Virus record (IMG/VR): IMGVR_UViG_3300006875_000093
Location: 1-30,607 of that record
Length of the DNA: 30,607 nt
Strand: one strand, 5' to 3'
Origin: a virus
Shown here: positions 18,859 through 26,369 of the stretch, piece after piece
How positions within the stretch are numbered: position 1 is the first letter of the stretch
Layout: every line of letters starts with the position of its first letter
The notes under the pieces: model-generated
What the model was told of the DNA's origin: nothing
Database searches by the model: none
Seen by the model: only the letters and a program-made list of their open reading frames with translations
Made by a program: the position numbers and the translations under genes

Positions 18859-18866
18859 CATAAATA
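18859..18866 (+). promoter_or_regulatory. Late promoter-like motif (CATAAATA) 4 nt before an ATG
   Basis: This is the same octamer as at 14736, in the 34-bp gap before the gene at 18871. That gap is one of the widest in the window. With T4 late promoter geometry the start would fall at about the ATG itself. No Shine-Dalgarno is visible, and the gap otherwise contains only AT-rich sequence. Confidence 0.4.
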
Positions 18867-18870
18867 GAAC

Positions 18871-19233
18871 ATGCCAACAAAATCAGCAAATAACGCAATA
18901 GAATTAAACTACGTAAATTATATTGCTTCAAATAATACGATAAATTTTACCGCTACTCCAATTAGTGGAGGTGCTCCTATTGTGGATGCAACGGCGGGAA
19001 TATATGCGAATGGTGCTTTTGCACAAGCTAATGCTGCATTTAACTCAGCGAATAACGTAGCGCCACAAATAGAACCTGCATTTAGTAAAGCAAACTCTGC
19101 GGGATTATATGCAAATGCATCTTTCGTACAAGCAAATGCATCTTTCATACAAGCTAATGCTGCTTATAATACCGCAAATAATGCAGGTGGTGTTGCAGCG
19201 TTACCAAACATATTAATGTTATCAGGAATGTAA
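18871..19233 (+). CDS. Short fibre trunk (N-terminal module plus heptads only)
   Basis: This 120-residue protein contains the shared N-terminal segment (NAIELNYVNYIASNN, INFTATPISGGAPIVDA; about 5-46) and about nine heptads (ANGAFAQ, ANNVAPQ, IEPAFSK and others; to about 105). It ends in ALPNILMLSGM. It could be read as a fibre that lost its tip. However, the larger trunk at 20853 ends similarly (LSPFLLMGA) and is also followed at once by a ~110-residue gene, so it is more likely a complete minimal trunk whose tip is supplied by the next genes. Confidence 0.75.
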   Translation: MPTKSANNAIELNYVNYIASNNTINFTATPISGGAPIVDATAGIYANGAFAQANAAFNSANNVAPQIEPAFSKANSAGLYANASFVQANASFIQANAAYNTANNAGGVAALPNILMLSGM

Positions 19234-19234
19234 A

Positions 19235-19567
19235 ATGCCACAAGTATATAAAGTTTTAGGACAATCAAATCCAACAGCAAACACTAATACTGATGTTTAC
19301 ACAGTACCAGCATCAAATTCTGCTATAGTTTCCACTATTACTGTTTGTAATGCAAACATAAATGCAAACGTAAACTACTCTATTGCAATCAGACCGGCAG
19401 GTGCTGCAATTGCACAAAAACATTACATTACGGCAAATGCTGTTGTTGGTTTTTTAGATACGATTGTTTTAACATCAGGATTAACATTGGGTAATGGAGA
19501 TGTAGTTACGGTATTTACAACTGGTTCAACTGTTTCTTTTAATTTATTTGGATCCGAAATTTACTAA
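19235..19567 (+). CDS. ~110-residue beta-rich structural protein, copy 2 of 3
   Basis: This 110-residue protein opens with VYKVLGQSNPTANTNTDVYT and has a VPA turn, a VCNANINANVNYSIAIRPAG strand pair, ITANAVV, LTLGNGDVV and a final FNLFGSE. It is closely similar to the gene at 22326 (VYKILGQSNPNAN, FGSENY) and more distantly to 3132. It is probably a single beta-sandwich with no enzyme motif. Its position between a trunk ending in NILMLSGM and a glycine-rich adhesin suggests a connector or cap of the fibre. I recall similar short proteins from marine T4-like phages, annotated only as structural. Confidence 0.78.
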   Translation: MPQVYKVLGQSNPTANTNTDVYTVPASNSAIVSTITVCNANINANVNYSIAIRPAGAAIAQKHYITANAVVGFLDTIVLTSGLTLGNGDVVTVFTTGSTVSFNLFGSEIY

Positions 19568-19569
19568 AC

Positions 19570-20460
19570 ATGAGTGTTAGATCAACAATATCCGAAACGC
19601 CTAAAATACGTAATGTTAATCCACGAAGGGTATCCAATCCTCGTAATCCATGGGTTGCTCTATTACTAGAGTATCTTGTTATTGGTGGCGGTGGTGGCGG
19701 TGGTAGTTTTATTGGTGGCGGTGGTGGCGGTGGAGGTATGCGATATGGCACTTACCAATATCAAACTGGTGTAGCATATACCGTTACTGTTGGAGCAGGT
19801 GGAGGTGGAGATAGTTCTGGTTCCGCATCTGTTTTTTCAGACGTATCTTCCGCAGGTGGTGGACGAGGTGGTCGTGCTGACTCAGGTCCTCCAGGGCAAC
19901 CAGGAGGTTCGGGTGGTGGAGGTGCAGGACCAAACAATACAGGCGGTGGTGCCGGTAATACTCCAGCAGTAAGTCCGTCACAAGGTTTTAATGGTGGTAA
20001 TGGTGGAGGATCAGGTGGTGGTGGTCGTGCTGCAGGTGGTGGTGGCGGTGGTGCTGGTGCAGTAGGTGGAGACATTCAATCTGCACAACAAGGTGGTACT
20101 GGTGGTGCCGGTGCTACTTATGGAATTACTGGACCAACTGTTACTTACGCAGGCGGTGGTGGTGCAGGTGGAGACGGACAAGGAAACACAATGCCGGGTG
20201 GTTCAGGTGGTGGAGGAACTGGTAGAGGAAGTGGACCAGGAGATGCGGGAACTGCAAACTTAGGTGGAGGTGGTGGCGGTGGATTGAACGGTGGGGGAAC
20301 TGGTGGTTCTGGTGTGATTGTTTTAGTTTGGCCAGCAACTGGTTCTGGAACTACTGCTACTGTATCTGCTGGATTGACCGCAGTTGTTGATACTGCTACT
20401 AGAAACGGATACAAAATCTACAAGTTTACTGCTGGTACAGGAACAATTACATTTAGTTAA
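19570..20460 (+). CDS. Glycine-rich adhesin 3 (tip without trunk)
   Basis: This 296-residue protein has a short basic N-terminus (1-35, rich in Arg, Pro and Asn) leading straight into EYLVIGGGGGGG (about 34). The glycine-rich domain runs to about 255 (GQPGGSGGGG, NGGNGGGSGGGG, TYAGGGGAGG, GSGVIVLVW). The final strands (GYKIYKFTAGTGTITFS) correspond to the HTFTGSGTF element and are C-terminal here. It lacks the heptads and the LPxGTxAQRP junction, so it is probably a separately encoded receptor-binding tip that attaches to a trunk, in the manner of T2-type gp38. The stop overlaps an upstream in-frame ATG of the next gene (20460). Confidence 0.78.
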   Translation: MSVRSTISETPKIRNVNPRRVSNPRNPWVALLLEYLVIGGGGGGGSFIGGGGGGGGMRYGTYQYQTGVAYTVTVGAGGGGDSSGSASVFSDVSSAGGGRGGRADSGPPGQPGGSGGGGAGPNNTGGGAGNTPAVSPSQGFNGGNGGGSGGGGRAAGGGGGGAGAVGGDIQSAQQGGTGGAGATYGITGPTVTYAGGGGAGGDGQGNTMPGGSGGGGTGRGSGPGDAGTANLGGGGGGGLNGGGTGGSGVIVLVWPATGSGTTATVSAGLTAVVDTATRNGYKIYKFTAGTGTITFS

Positions 20461-20471
20461 TGGGAATCAAT

Positions 20472-20846
20472 ATGGCACACTACGCATTTTTAGACGGAAA
20501 CAATATAGTAACTCACGTTATAGTTGGAAAAGAAGAAGGTGAAGATGGTATCAATTGGGAAGAATACTATGGTGAGTTTCAAAAACAAAAGTGTAAAAGA
20601 ACTAGTTACAATACATATGCTGGCGAACATAAATTAGGTGGCACACCTTTTAGAAAAAACTATGCGACAATTGGTGGAATGTATGATGAGTTTAGAGATG
20701 CATTTATACCTGCAAGAGTTTTTAATTCTTGGACGTTAAATGAAACTACTTGTCAATGGGAACCACCCATACCATACCCAACAGGTGATGGTAATTATTA
20801 CACTTGGGATGAATCGATTTTAAACTGGAAACAACAGGAAACATAA
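20472..20846 (+). CDS. Conserved small protein, paralogue of the gene at 24868
   Basis: This 124-residue protein uses the second ATG, because the paralogue at 24868 begins with the matching MAHFAKL; an in-frame ATG at 20460 would add four residues. The pattern is MAHYAFLDGNNIVTHVIV at the N-terminus, then KRTSYNTYAGEH, PFRKNYATIGGMYDE, a SWTLNETTCQWEPPIPYP segment and YTWDESILNW. Such proteins recur beside fibre genes in marine T4-like phages with no known function. Each of the two copies here follows a glycine-rich adhesin. The Trp-rich, partly repetitive C-terminus (W-E-P-P, W-D-E, W) vaguely recalls tail fibre assembly chaperones, but this is a guess. Confidence 0.75.
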   Translation: MAHYAFLDGNNIVTHVIVGKEEGEDGINWEEYYGEFQKQKCKRTSYNTYAGEHKLGGTPFRKNYATIGGMYDEFRDAFIPARVFNSWTLNETTCQWEPPIPYPTGDGNYYTWDESILNWKQQET

Positions 20847-20852
20847 AAATAA

Positions 20853-22325
20853 ATGGTAGCCCCATCTAAAATAAGAAATAATGCTATTGAATTAAATAAG
20901 ATTCAATACATTGACGGAAACAATAGAATAAATTTCACAACTGATGTTTATTCTAATGGTTCTCCTATTGCAGATGCAACTGCTGGATCATACGCAAATT
21001 CAGCGTTTATTCAAGCTAATGCAGCATTCAATAGTGCAAATAATGTAGCACCACAAATTGAACCAGCATTCTTACATGCCAATGCTGCCTTTGCATCATC
21101 TAATACAAAGTTACCATCTTCGGGTGGTACTATTGATGGTAACTTAGCTATTACTGGAAACTTGATTGTTAGTGGTACTAGAGTTGAAGTTAATACTGGT
21201 ACTGTACTTTTAAGTGACAATATCCTTACAATTAATTCAGATTTACCAAATAATATAGTACCTACAGAAAATGCCGGTATTGAGATTAATCGTGGTTCAT
21301 CTTCTAATGTTGGAATTATTTGGAATGAGACCACTGATTCTTGGACATTCACAAATGATGGAACTAACTATGAAACTTTAGGTGGTGGTTCTGCTGGATC
21401 ATATGCTAACTCTGCATTTATCAAAGCTAATTCTGCATATGCAACTTTAAATACTGCATCTGCTTGGAGTGTAAGAGAATCATTCAAAGCAACAAATGGA
21501 CAAACAATATTTAATGTATCTAGTGGTTATCTTCCTGGTTACATAGATGTTTATTATAACGGATTAAAGTTATACAATACTGAAGATTATACTGCAACAG
21601 ACAGTTTAACTGTTACTTTAACATCATCAGCACAAGCAAATGATGTTATTGAAGTTGTTGGACTAAAAGCAAATGTTCCTATTACTGAACTCACTACATT
21701 AGCTTCTGCAATAACAGGAACGGTAACTCGTCAAACATTTTTTGCAACCGCAGGTCAAACAACATTTACAACGTCAACACCTTATCGTGCTGGTTACGTA
21801 GATGTTTTCTATAATGGTTTAAAACTTAATATTCCAAATGACGTTACTGCATCTGATGGTGCAAACGTCACAATTACTGGATTAACTCCTGGGTTAAATG
21901 ATGTTATTGAAGTTGTTGGTATAACTCCAAACATTTCTTTAGTCAATGCGATACCAATTACTGGTGGTTCTGTTTCAGGTGGATTGACACTTGCAGGAAA
22001 TCTATTACCTGCTGCAACTAACACATACTATCTTGGTTCAGAAACTTTACGATGGAAAAGTATATACGTTAGTGCGAACTCTATTGACATTGATGGAATC
22101 GTACTAAGTAATTCTGGCGGTACACTTGCTATATCGTCAAATACTGGAGTGCCTTCAACATTTATTGATACCTATGCAAGAGAACAAATCAATACACAAC
22201 CTGTTCTAAATAGAGGGCAGTATATACAAGCAAACAATACAATTAACTTTAATGTCGCTATTACAGCAAATGGACAAACTATTGCTGGTGGTGGATTAAG
22301 TCCGTTTCTACTCATGGGTGCATAA
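20853..22325 (+). CDS. Tail fibre trunk protein
   Basis: This 490-residue protein begins after CATAAAAATAAATG with no Shine-Dalgarno. Residues about 10-50 are the shared N-terminal segment (IELNKIQYIDGNNRINF, GSPIADATAG). A few heptads follow. Then comes GGTIDGNLAITGN with SDNILTIN, AGIEINRG and WNETTDSW (about 90-180). Two QTTF modules follow (about 208-355, YVDVFYNGLKLNIP). The fibre-joint motif YYLGSETLRWKSIYV comes next (about 390). A C-terminal stretch (QYIQANNTINFNVAI, about 452) echoes the N-terminal NTINF segment and ends LSPFLLMGA. It matches the gene at 14749 in module order but stops before the glycine-rich tip. The tip may be supplied by the gene at 22658. Confidence 0.8.
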   Translation: MVAPSKIRNNAIELNKIQYIDGNNRINFTTDVYSNGSPIADATAGSYANSAFIQANAAFNSANNVAPQIEPAFLHANAAFASSNTKLPSSGGTIDGNLAITGNLIVSGTRVEVNTGTVLLSDNILTINSDLPNNIVPTENAGIEINRGSSSNVGIIWNETTDSWTFTNDGTNYETLGGGSAGSYANSAFIKANSAYATLNTASAWSVRESFKATNGQTIFNVSSGYLPGYIDVYYNGLKLYNTEDYTATDSLTVTLTSSAQANDVIEVVGLKANVPITELTTLASAITGTVTRQTFFATAGQTTFTTSTPYRAGYVDVFYNGLKLNIPNDVTASDGANVTITGLTPGLNDVIEVVGITPNISLVNAIPITGGSVSGGLTLAGNLLPAATNTYYLGSETLRWKSIYVSANSIDIDGIVLSNSGGTLAISSNTGVPSTFIDTYAREQINTQPVLNRGQYIQANNTINFNVAITANGQTIAGGGLSPFLLMGA

Positions 22326-22658
22326 ATGCCAACCGTTTATAAAATTTTAGGTCAGTCAAATCCAAACGCAAATGTTTTAACGAATATTTACACAGTTCCA
22401 GCATTAAATACTGCGGTAATTTCTACAGTTAGTTTTTGTAATGCAAATCTAACGTCAAATGCTTTTGTAACAATGTACGCAGTACAGTCTGGTGAACAAC
22501 CAAGTTCAAATAATATGATTACGAACAGAGCAATTCTTCCAATGACAGATACGTTGATTTTTACAATAGGTATGACACTTGCTTCTAATGATCGTATTGT
22601 TGCAAATGTAACTACTGGTAATATTAGTTCATCAGTCTTTGGTTCGGAGAACTATTAA
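22326..22658 (+). CDS. ~110-residue beta-rich structural protein, copy 3 of 3
   Basis: This 110-residue protein starts on the base after the previous stop. VYKILGQSNPNANVLTNIYT, VISTVSFCNANL, MTLASNDRIV and VFGSENY align along the whole length with the gene at 19235. The central region is more variable than the ends. It follows a trunk gene and is followed, with a one-base overlap, by a glycine-rich adhesin, the same order as copy 2. It is probably a virion component of the same fibre. Confidence 0.78.
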   Translation: MPTVYKILGQSNPNANVLTNIYTVPALNTAVISTVSFCNANLTSNAFVTMYAVQSGEQPSSNNMITNRAILPMTDTLIFTIGMTLASNDRIVANVTTGNISSSVFGSENY

Positions 22659-23758
22659 TGACATTTGGATTGTTATCATATCTAGGTGGTAGAGTACCAA
22701 TTACTGGTTCTCTAAACATATCTGTTCCTTCAGCACCAGACACGACGAATAGTTTTATGACTATTACCACATCTGGTGCTACTGAAACCATTTCGGGTGA
22801 CTATAAGATTATTGCGTTTTATGGTTCAGGAACTATGAACGTGAGATCATTAGGTATAGATAGTGTCTCTGGTTCTACTGTAGAAATTATGATGGTTGCC
22901 GGTGGCGGAGGTGGTGGATTAGATATGGGTGGTGGTGGTGGAGGTGGTGGATACTATGCATGTACTTCATTCAAAGTCTTCCAAACAGAATATACAATTA
23001 CAGTAGGTTCAGGTGGTGCAGGTGCAGTTTGTGATAATGGAACAATGAATCAAGGTGATTCTCAATATTGTAATAGAGCAGCATCTAATGGAACATCATC
23101 TATAATCACTAGTCCATATGGAACAATGGAAGCTTTTGGCGGTGGTGGTGGTGCGTCAAGACATAGTGCAGAAACAAACAAAGCAGGATCAGGTGGTTCA
23201 GGTGGTGGTGCTTCTGGACAATATGGAAATCATGGTAGAGCTATAAGAGGAGACATGGGATATCCCGGTAGAACATCGGGTGGCATGTGGTATCCAGGAG
23301 GTGGCGGTGGTGCTGGATCAATAGGAATGCATGGTGCTGAAACTGCAACACCCGCTGGACCAGGAAATAACAATTCATATAATGCTGGTCATGGTGGTAA
23401 AGGAGTACAGAATTCTATTTTAGGTCCTGCATACTGGTGGTGTGGAGGTGGTGGTTCAGGAGGACATTCAGGTAACGGTGGTAATGGTGGAACTGGCGGT
23501 GGCGGTGGTGGTGGTCAAGCATATTACGTTCAAAATCAAGGTATGGGTGGAGCTTCTGGAATTAATGTTGGTTCGGCTGGACAACAAGCATCTCCAGTAG
23601 GATCAACAAGTACAGGTACAGGATATTCAGGTGGTAACGCTGGTCAATATACTGGAGGCGGAGGCGGTGGAGTTTCCCACAGAACAACAAATCAAACTGG
23701 CGGTACAACTGGTAATGGTGGTTCTGGTATTGTAGTCATCAAATACAAATTTCAATAA
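22658..23758 (+). CDS. Glycine-rich adhesin 4 (tandem paralogue of next gene)
   Basis: This 366-residue protein has an N-terminus of about 40 residues (FGLLSYLGGRVPITGSLNIS), then GDYKIIAFYGSGTMNV (about 48) and MMVAGGGGGG (about 80). The glycine-rich domain runs to the end (GGGASRHS, AGSGGSGGGASG, GYPG, AYWWCGGGG, YTGGGGGGVS, GSGIVVIKYKFQ). The order is strand pair, then glycine-rich core. It aligns along its length with the next gene, so the two probably arose by tandem duplication. They differ mainly in the segments between glycine blocks, as expected for receptor-contacting loops. It has no heptads, so it is probably a tip attached to the trunk coded at 20853. Confidence 0.8.
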   Translation: MTFGLLSYLGGRVPITGSLNISVPSAPDTTNSFMTITTSGATETISGDYKIIAFYGSGTMNVRSLGIDSVSGSTVEIMMVAGGGGGGLDMGGGGGGGGYYACTSFKVFQTEYTITVGSGGAGAVCDNGTMNQGDSQYCNRAASNGTSSIITSPYGTMEAFGGGGGASRHSAETNKAGSGGSGGGASGQYGNHGRAIRGDMGYPGRTSGGMWYPGGGGGAGSIGMHGAETATPAGPGNNNSYNAGHGGKGVQNSILGPAYWWCGGGGSGGHSGNGGNGGTGGGGGGGQAYYVQNQGMGGASGINVGSAGQQASPVGSTSTGTGYSGGNAGQYTGGGGGGVSHRTTNQTGGTTGNGGSGIVVIKYKFQ

Positions 23759-23772
23759 TTGGAGAAATACTA

Positions 23773-24852
23773 ATGTCGTTTGGTTTATTATCAGCATTTT
23801 CGGGAAGCATTCCAATTAGTGGAAATCTTTCTGTTACCGTAAGTCAAAATGTTGACATTACTGGAACATATCTAACTGCTACTGGTGGTTCTATTACCTA
23901 TTATGGTAATCAAAAGATTCATACATTCTTTGGTTCTGGTGCATTTCAAGTTCTTTCTGTAGGTTCCGATCCTAACGATGGATCACAAGTTCGTTACATG
24001 GTCATCGGCGGCGGTGGCGGTGGAGGACGTGACATGGGAGGTGGTGGCGGTGCTGGTGGATATCAAGCAGCTACTGGATTTCCTGTAAGTGTTCAAACAT
24101 ATACAGTTACCGTTGGTGCAGGTGGTGGAGGTGCGACTAACGTACCCGTAGGAACAGCTGCTTCGGACGGTTCTGTACAAGCAGGTGCTAATGGAAGCCC
24201 AAGTATATTCTCATCTGTAACATGCCCTGGTGGTGGCGGTGGTGCTTCAAGACATAATACAATATCAAATTACGCAGGATCAGGTGGTTCAGGTGGTGGT
24301 GCTTCTGGATTAAACGCAAATCGTGGTGTAGCATTTGGATCACAAGGATATCCTGGAGCTACAACAGGTGGACCATACTGGCCAGGTGGTGGTGGCGGTG
24401 CAGGAGGTAGAGGATACAATGGTGCTGAAACTAACACAAGCACTAGAGCACCTGGAGATGGTTCAAATCAAAATGCTCCTAATGGTGGTATTGGTGTAAG
24501 TAATGATATTCTTGGCGCAATCTATTGGTGGGCAGGTGGTGGTGGTGGCGGTGGTCACTCCAGTTATGGTGGTAACGGCGGTTCCGGTGGTGGAGGTGGA
24601 GGTGGACCAGCACACTTTAATAACAATTATGGACGTGCAGGTGGATTGTCATTCACATTAGCAAGTCCAGGAATTGAAGGTTGGCCATACTCAACAGATA
24701 GTTCTAGTAATGCATATTGTTCCGGTGGTAGAGGAGCTCAATTTAGTGGTGCTGGAGGAGGTGGTGCAGCACACACTCATTCTGTAACAGGTGGTGATGG
24801 TGGTCCAGGAGGATCAGGAATTGTGGTTATCAGATATAGATATAAAACTTAA
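23773..24852 (+). CDS. Glycine-rich adhesin 5 (tandem paralogue of previous gene)
   Basis: This 359-residue protein has a good RBS (GGAGAA, 23761-23766). The layout is the same as the previous gene: FGLLSAFSGSIPISGNLSV, NQKIHTFFGSGAFQV, then MVIGGGGGGG and the glycine-rich domain (GGGASRHN, AGSGGSGGGASG, GYPGATTGG, IYWWAGGGG, GSGIVVIRYRYKT). Unlike its partner, it is preceded by its own Shine-Dalgarno rather than an overlapping stop, so its expression may not depend on upstream translation. Two closely related tips in tandem could compete for one trunk or form a mixed fibre. This is inference. Confidence 0.8.
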   Translation: MSFGLLSAFSGSIPISGNLSVTVSQNVDITGTYLTATGGSITYYGNQKIHTFFGSGAFQVLSVGSDPNDGSQVRYMVIGGGGGGGRDMGGGGGAGGYQAATGFPVSVQTYTVTVGAGGGGATNVPVGTAASDGSVQAGANGSPSIFSSVTCPGGGGGASRHNTISNYAGSGGSGGGASGLNANRGVAFGSQGYPGATTGGPYWPGGGGGAGGRGYNGAETNTSTRAPGDGSNQNAPNGGIGVSNDILGAIYWWAGGGGGGGHSSYGGNGGSGGGGGGGPAHFNNNYGRAGGLSFTLASPGIEGWPYSTDSSSNAYCSGGRGAQFSGAGGGGAAHTHSVTGGDGGPGGSGIVVIRYRYKT

Positions 24853-24867
24853 TAGGAGAAAATTAGA

Positions 24868-25248
24868 ATGGCACATTTTGCAAAACTTGGGATTGACAAT
24901 GTAGTATTAGAAGTATTGGTTGTCAACAATGTAGATTGCATGACTCCGCAAGGAGAAGAAAAAGAAGAAATTGGTATCGAGTTTCTTAAAAAATTAACAG
25001 GACATGAGTCTTGGAAACAAACATCTTATAACGGTAATTTCCGTAAGAGATATGCAGGTCATGGTTACACTTATAATAGTGAACTAGACGCATTTGTTCC
25101 ACCAAAACCATATCCTTCTTGGACGTTGGATAATGAAACTGCTGGATGGAATCCACCAACACCTATGCCAACAAGGGAAGGTAAAATACAAACTTGGAAT
25201 GAATCTACATTATCTTGGGACGAATCAGATTACACACCACCAGTATAA
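24868..25248 (+). CDS. Conserved small protein, paralogue of the gene at 20472
   Basis: This 126-residue protein has the clearest RBS of the second half (AGGAG, 24854-24858). MAHFAKLGIDNVVLEVLVV, then SWKQTSYNGNFRKRYAGHGY, a TYNSELDAFVPPKPYPSWTL segment, WNPPTPMPT and a final WNESTLSWDE. The same landmarks occur in the same order in the paralogue. It is a conserved hypothetical of marine T4-like phages in my recollection. The function is unknown. Placement directly after a glycine-rich adhesin, in both copies, points to fibre assembly or attachment as a possibility. It overlaps no neighbour. Confidence 0.75.
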   Translation: MAHFAKLGIDNVVLEVLVVNNVDCMTPQGEEKEEIGIEFLKKLTGHESWKQTSYNGNFRKRYAGHGYTYNSELDAFVPPKPYPSWTLDNETAGWNPPTPMPTREGKIQTWNESTLSWDESDYTPPV

Positions 25249-25250
25249 AA

Positions 25251-26369
25251 ATGTCAAAAGCCTACGATAACGCAAAAGAATTAAATTTCATAAACTATAT
25301 TCCTGGTAATAATAGTTTAAACTTTAGTGCCACAGTAATTGGTAACGGTGCTCCTATTGTTGATGCAACCGCAGGAGTGTATGCTAATGGTGCTTTTGCA
25401 CAAGCAAACGCTGCGTTTAGTAGTGCAAATAATGTAGCTCCACAAATACAACCTGCGTTTAGTACAGCAAACTCTGCTGCATTATATGCTAACGGTGCTT
25501 TTATAAAAGCAAACTCTGCTGCATTGTATGACGCAAATACAACATCAACTGGATATTTTGCATTACCTACTGGAAGTATAGCTCAAAGGCCGTCAAATGT
25601 TGCTAATGGAGCAATGAGACTGAACACTCAAACGGGAATTTTAGAAATTGGATATCTTGGTTCATGGGCTAATACTGTATCTGTTGGTTTGGGTGCTTCT
25701 GCTGCAAGTGCTGCTTCTTCTGCGGCAGCAATTAAACTTGGAACAGGAACTAGTATTGATGGTTTTTATTGGATTAATTTACCAACAGTAGGACCAACAC
25801 AAGTCTATTGTGACATGAATACTAATGGTGGTGGGTGGATGTTAGCTGCAAAAGTTTATAATAATAGTACAAAATGGAATGGTTACGATTCTACTGATTG
25901 GACGACTATTGGTGTATTTAATGAAACTGAAAGTCCTGGGTATGCTGGGCATATAAAAACTCACGTTTATAACTATTTTCCAGCAACTGTTGGACAAAGA
26001 TTGTGTTATAACTTATTAACAAATAATTTATATGAAACTTGGACTGCTTATACTATGTATGGATTAATGAATGCTTCAACACTAAATTCTGTAAATAATA
26101 GAGCTGCTTGGATTGCATGGGGAGTGGCTGCTGGAGTTAATTATAGTTTTGGTTCACAACCTAACTGTAATCAAGCAGGAACAAATAAAAACTATAGTTA
26201 CGGTGCAAGAATCGGATTATCTATGAATAATGAAGGTGATTGTTCTTCTAATGATAGTTTTATTGGATTTGGTAGTAAAGGTCAGATATATGGAATAGGT
26301 TCATCAGATTGGAATAGTAATAGTTATTTAAATAGTGGTTATCAGATTGGATGGATTTGGGTAAAATGA
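25251..26369 (+). CDS. Tail fibre with fibrinogen-like C-terminal lectin domain
   Basis: This 372-residue protein uses the ATG at 25251, because its first residues (MSKAYDNAKELNFINYIPGN) match the gene at 17172. A longer in-frame start at 25215 would overlap the preceding gene. The shared N-terminal segment (1-48) and about six heptads (to about 95) come first. Then the junction YFALPTGSIAQRPSNV (about 101) and a GYLGSW strand. From about 155 the domain reads DGFYWINLPTVGPTQVYCDM, then TNGGGWML, the opening signature of fibrinogen-related/intelectin-type domains. The chain ends GWIWVK. Such domains bind sugars or acetyl groups in animal lectins. In a phage fibre tip this suggests glycan recognition. 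The C-terminal DNA looks more AT-rich than the 5' end. Confidence 0.82.
   Translation: MSKAYDNAKELNFINYIPGNNSLNFSATVIGNGAPIVDATAGVYANGAFAQANAAFSSANNVAPQIQPAFSTANSAALYANGAFIKANSAALYDANTTSTGYFALPTGSIAQRPSNVANGAMRLNTQTGILEIGYLGSWANTVSVGLGASAASAASSAAAIKLGTGTSIDGFYWINLPTVGPTQVYCDMNTNGGGWMLAAKVYNNSTKWNGYDSTDWTTIGVFNETESPGYAGHIKTHVYNYFPATVGQRLCYNLLTNNLYETWTAYTMYGLMNASTLNSVNNRAAWIAWGVAAGVNYSFGSQPNCNQAGTNKNYSYGARIGLSMNNEGDCSSNDSFIGFGSKGQIYGIGSSDWNSNSYLNSGYQIGWIWVK

Noticed and set aside
18871-19233. Broken or frameshifted fibre gene
   Set aside because: Its end resembles the ends of full trunk genes and is followed at once by the same small gene, so it looks complete rather than truncated.
20460-20474. 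Upstream ATG at 20460 as the start of the small gene
   Set aside because: The paralogue at 24868 begins at the position equivalent to 20472. The upstream ATG only adds four residues overlapping the previous stop.
8568-26369. Diversity-generating retroelement acting on fibre tips
   Set aside because: No reverse transcriptase gene, template repeat or matching variable repeat is visible in the window.
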